From NCBI RefSeq assembly GCF_016464385.1, contig NZ_JADMLH010000001.1:457431-521430 (forward strand): a DNA stretch of 64,000 nt. The letters run 5' to 3'. Positions 59,233 to 64,000 of this stretch are shown here, in pieces. The DNA comes from Nucisporomicrobium flavum (GTDB lineage: Bacteria > Actinomycetota > Actinomycetes > Mycobacteriales > Micromonosporaceae). The position numbers and the translations under genes were made by a program. Below the pieces are notes generated by a model. That model worked only from the letters and a program-made list of their open reading frames with translations, did not search any database and was not told the DNA's origin. Position 1 is the first letter of the stretch. Every line of letters begins with the position of its first letter.

Positions 59233-60642
59233 ATGCCGATCGCGACGACGAACCCGGCCACCGGTGCGGTGGTCAAGACGTTCGACGCGCTGCCGCCGGA
59301 GCAGATCGACGCGGCGATCGGCCGCTCGCTGGCCGGCTTCCGCGCGCTGCGGGACACGACGTTCGCCGAGCGGGCGGGCTGGATGCGGGCCGCCGCGGAC
59401 CTGCTGGAGGCCGAGCAGGACGAGGTCGGGGCGCTGATGACCCTGGAGATGGGCAAGACGTACGCCGCGGCGAAGGCCGAGGTGGTCAAGTGCGCCAAGG
59501 CGTGCCGGTTCTACGCCGACAACGCCGAGAGGTTCCTGGCCGACGAGCCGGCCGATGCGGAGGCGGTCGGTGCTTCCCGCGCGTACGCCCGCTATCAGCC
59601 GCTCGGCCCGGTGCTGGCGGTGATGCCGTGGAACTTCCCGCTGTGGCAGGCCATGCGGTTCGCCGCCCCGGCGCTCATGGCCGGCAACACCGGGCTGCTC
59701 AAGCACGCCTCGAACGTGCCGCAGACCGCGCTGTACCTCGGCGAGCTGTTCGCCCGGGCCGGGTTCCCGGCGGGGGCGTTCCAGACCCTGCTGGTCGGCT
59801 CCGACGCGGTCGAGGCGATCCTCAGCGATGACCGGGTCCGCGCCGCCACCCTGACCGGCAGCGAGAACGCCGGCCGGTCCATCGCCGCGATCGCCGGCCG
59901 GGAGCTCAAGAAGACCGTCCTCGAGCTGGGCGGCAGCGACCCGTTCCTGGTGCTGCCGTCGGCCGACCTGGACCGCGCGGCCGAGGTCGCCACCACCTCA
60001 CGCTGCCAGAACAACGGCCAGTCCTGCATCGCCGCGAAGCGGTTCATCGTGCACGCCGACGTCTACGACGAGTTCGTCGGCAAGTTCGTCGCGCGGATGT
60101 CCGCCCTGACCGTCGGCGACCCGATGGCCGACGGCACCGACGTCGGGCCGCTGGCCACCGAGCAGGGCCGTACGGACATCGAGGAGCAGGTGGCCGACGC
60201 CCGGGCCAAGGGCGCGACCGTCCGCTGCGGCGGCACCCGCGGCGACGGCGACGGCTGGTGGTACCCGCCGACGGTGGTCACCGACCTCACCCCGGACATG
60301 CGGATGTACGCCGAGGAGGTCTTCGGCCCGGTCGCCGGCGTCTACCGGGCGGCGTCGCTGGACGAGGCCCTCGAGCTGGCCAACGCGAGCTCGTACGGGC
60401 TGGGCGCCAACGCGTGGACCCGGGACCCGCAGGAGCAGGAACGGGTGATCGCCGGCCTGGACTCCGGCGCGGTGTTCGTCAACGGGATGACGACCTCGTA
60501 CCCGCAGCTGCCGTTCGGCGGGGTGAAGAACTCCGGGTACGGCCGCGAGCTGTCCGCCGCGGGCATCCGGGAATTCTGCAACCTGAAGACGGTGTGGGTG
60601 GGCGACAGCGGCGGCGCCGACGTGGACTCCGCCACCGAGTGA
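59233..60642 (+). CDS. NAD(P)-dependent aldehyde dehydrogenase, succinate-semialdehyde type
   Basis: 469 residues. Cofactor and catalytic motifs are intact: VMPWNFPLWQ (about 128-137), the LTGSENAGRSIA loop, catalytic Glu in LELGGSDPF (about 235-243) and catalytic Cys in NNGQSCIAAKR (about 258-268). EVFGPV and FVNGMTTSYPQLPFGG complete the fold. The start IATTNPATGAVV resembles GabD-like succinate-semialdehyde dehydrogenases. It oxidises an aldehyde to a carboxylate in the cytoplasm. The 170-base upstream region is shared with the cNMP-binding gene. A terminator follows. Confidence 0.88.
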   Translation: MPIATTNPATGAVVKTFDALPPEQIDAAIGRSLAGFRALRDTTFAERAGWMRAAADLLEAEQDEVGALMTLEMGKTYAAAKAEVVKCAKACRFYADNAERFLADEPADAEAVGASRAYARYQPLGPVLAVMPWNFPLWQAMRFAAPALMAGNTGLLKHASNVPQTALYLGELFARAGFPAGAFQTLLVGSDAVEAILSDDRVRAATLTGSENAGRSIAAIAGRELKKTVLELGGSDPFLVLPSADLDRAAEVATTSRCQNNGQSCIAAKRFIVHADVYDEFVGKFVARMSALTVGDPMADGTDVGPLATEQGRTDIEEQVADARAKGATVRCGGTRGDGDGWWYPPTVVTDLTPDMRMYAEEVFGPVAGVYRAASLDEALELANASSYGLGANAWTRDPQEQERVIAGLDSGAVFVNGMTTSYPQLPFGGVKNSGYGRELSAAGIREFCNLKTVWVGDSGGADVDSATE

Positions 60643-60649
60643 GCGCGGC

Positions 60650-60689
60650 GGGGGCTGTGCCCGGCGGGTCTCCCCCGGGCACAGCCCCC
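60650..60689. terminator. Bidirectional terminator, 15-bp perfect stem
   Basis: GGGGGCTGTGCCCGG (60650-60664) pairs perfectly with CCGGGCACAGCCCCC (60675-60689) around a 10-base loop. It lies between the convergent dehydrogenase and carboxylase genes, seven bases from one stop codon and four from the other. Confidence 0.88.
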
Positions 60690-60693
60690 TCGC

Positions 60694-63999
<3,306 letters not shown>

Positions 64000-64000
64000 G

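Overview
The window is high-GC DNA from a filamentous-type actinomycete, most likely Micromonosporaceae (Actinoplanes-like; this is inference). The grounds are very GC-rich third codon positions, many GTG starts, an actinomycete-type SAM-IV riboswitch, and families typical of actinomycetes: DUF6230/DUF6114, DUF574 methyltransferase, Hanks kinases, DUF6461 and a long single-chain acyl-CoA carboxylase. No rRNA, tRNA, CRISPR array, transposase or integrase was recognised. It reads as ordinary chromosome with one unusual accessory stretch at about 48.5-55.6 kb.

Layout. 0-9 kb: secreted GH32 fructanase with duplicated lectin-like modules, an orphan OmpR-type regulator, a membrane PAS-GGDEF diguanylate cyclase, and a sugar ABC importer (binding protein plus two permeases, no ATPase) with a strong hairpin after the binding-protein gene. 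9-19.6 kb: small secreted and membrane proteins, an SGNH hydrolase, an APH(6)-like kinase, an FMN-binding protein/response regulator/histidine kinase operon, an AI-2E-type transporter, and two tandem histidine kinases without a regulator. 20-28.2 kb: a DUF6230/DUF6114 pair, DUF1992, an EEP-family nuclease/phosphatase, an EgtA-like ligase with substituted active-site residues, an XRE-TPR regulator, a Ser/Thr kinase and a cysteine-rich copper-storage-type protein. 28.2-39.3 kb: DUF6461; a sulfonate/taurine operon (permease, binding protein, ATPase, TauD-type dioxygenase); a BMP lipoprotein paired with a chemoreceptor; an EamA exporter; an M20 peptidase; and a SAM-IV riboswitch upstream of a class V aminotransferase/cysteine-desulfurase-like gene. 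The sulfonate operon and the SAM-responsive gene suggest a local sulfur-metabolism theme.

39.4-48.3 kb: PspC protein, a second Ser/Thr kinase, a cyclase-family enzyme, a STAS protein lacking the usual phospho-serine, a universal stress protein, an APC permease, a DUF574 methyltransferase, an MBL hydrolase/MarR/CMD-like operon preceded by three 15-bp tandem repeats, and a NUDIX hydrolase. 48.5-55.6 kb looks different, with visibly more A/T, unknown proteins and longer intergenic regions: a decayed S53 peptidase, a LuxR-HTH regulator, a lipoprotein with YD heptad repeats, a membrane protein with an IPT/TIG-like domain, a winged-helix ROK regulator, and divergently a nitrilase-fold enzyme with a large unassigned N-terminal region. 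This is the best candidate for an undescribed system. 55.6-64 kb: HD-domain protein, a two-TM protein with a strong terminator, a CaiB/BaiF CoA-transferase, a cNMP-binding protein divergent from a succinate-semialdehyde-type dehydrogenase, and the C-terminal 1,101 residues of a carboxylase that runs off the window.
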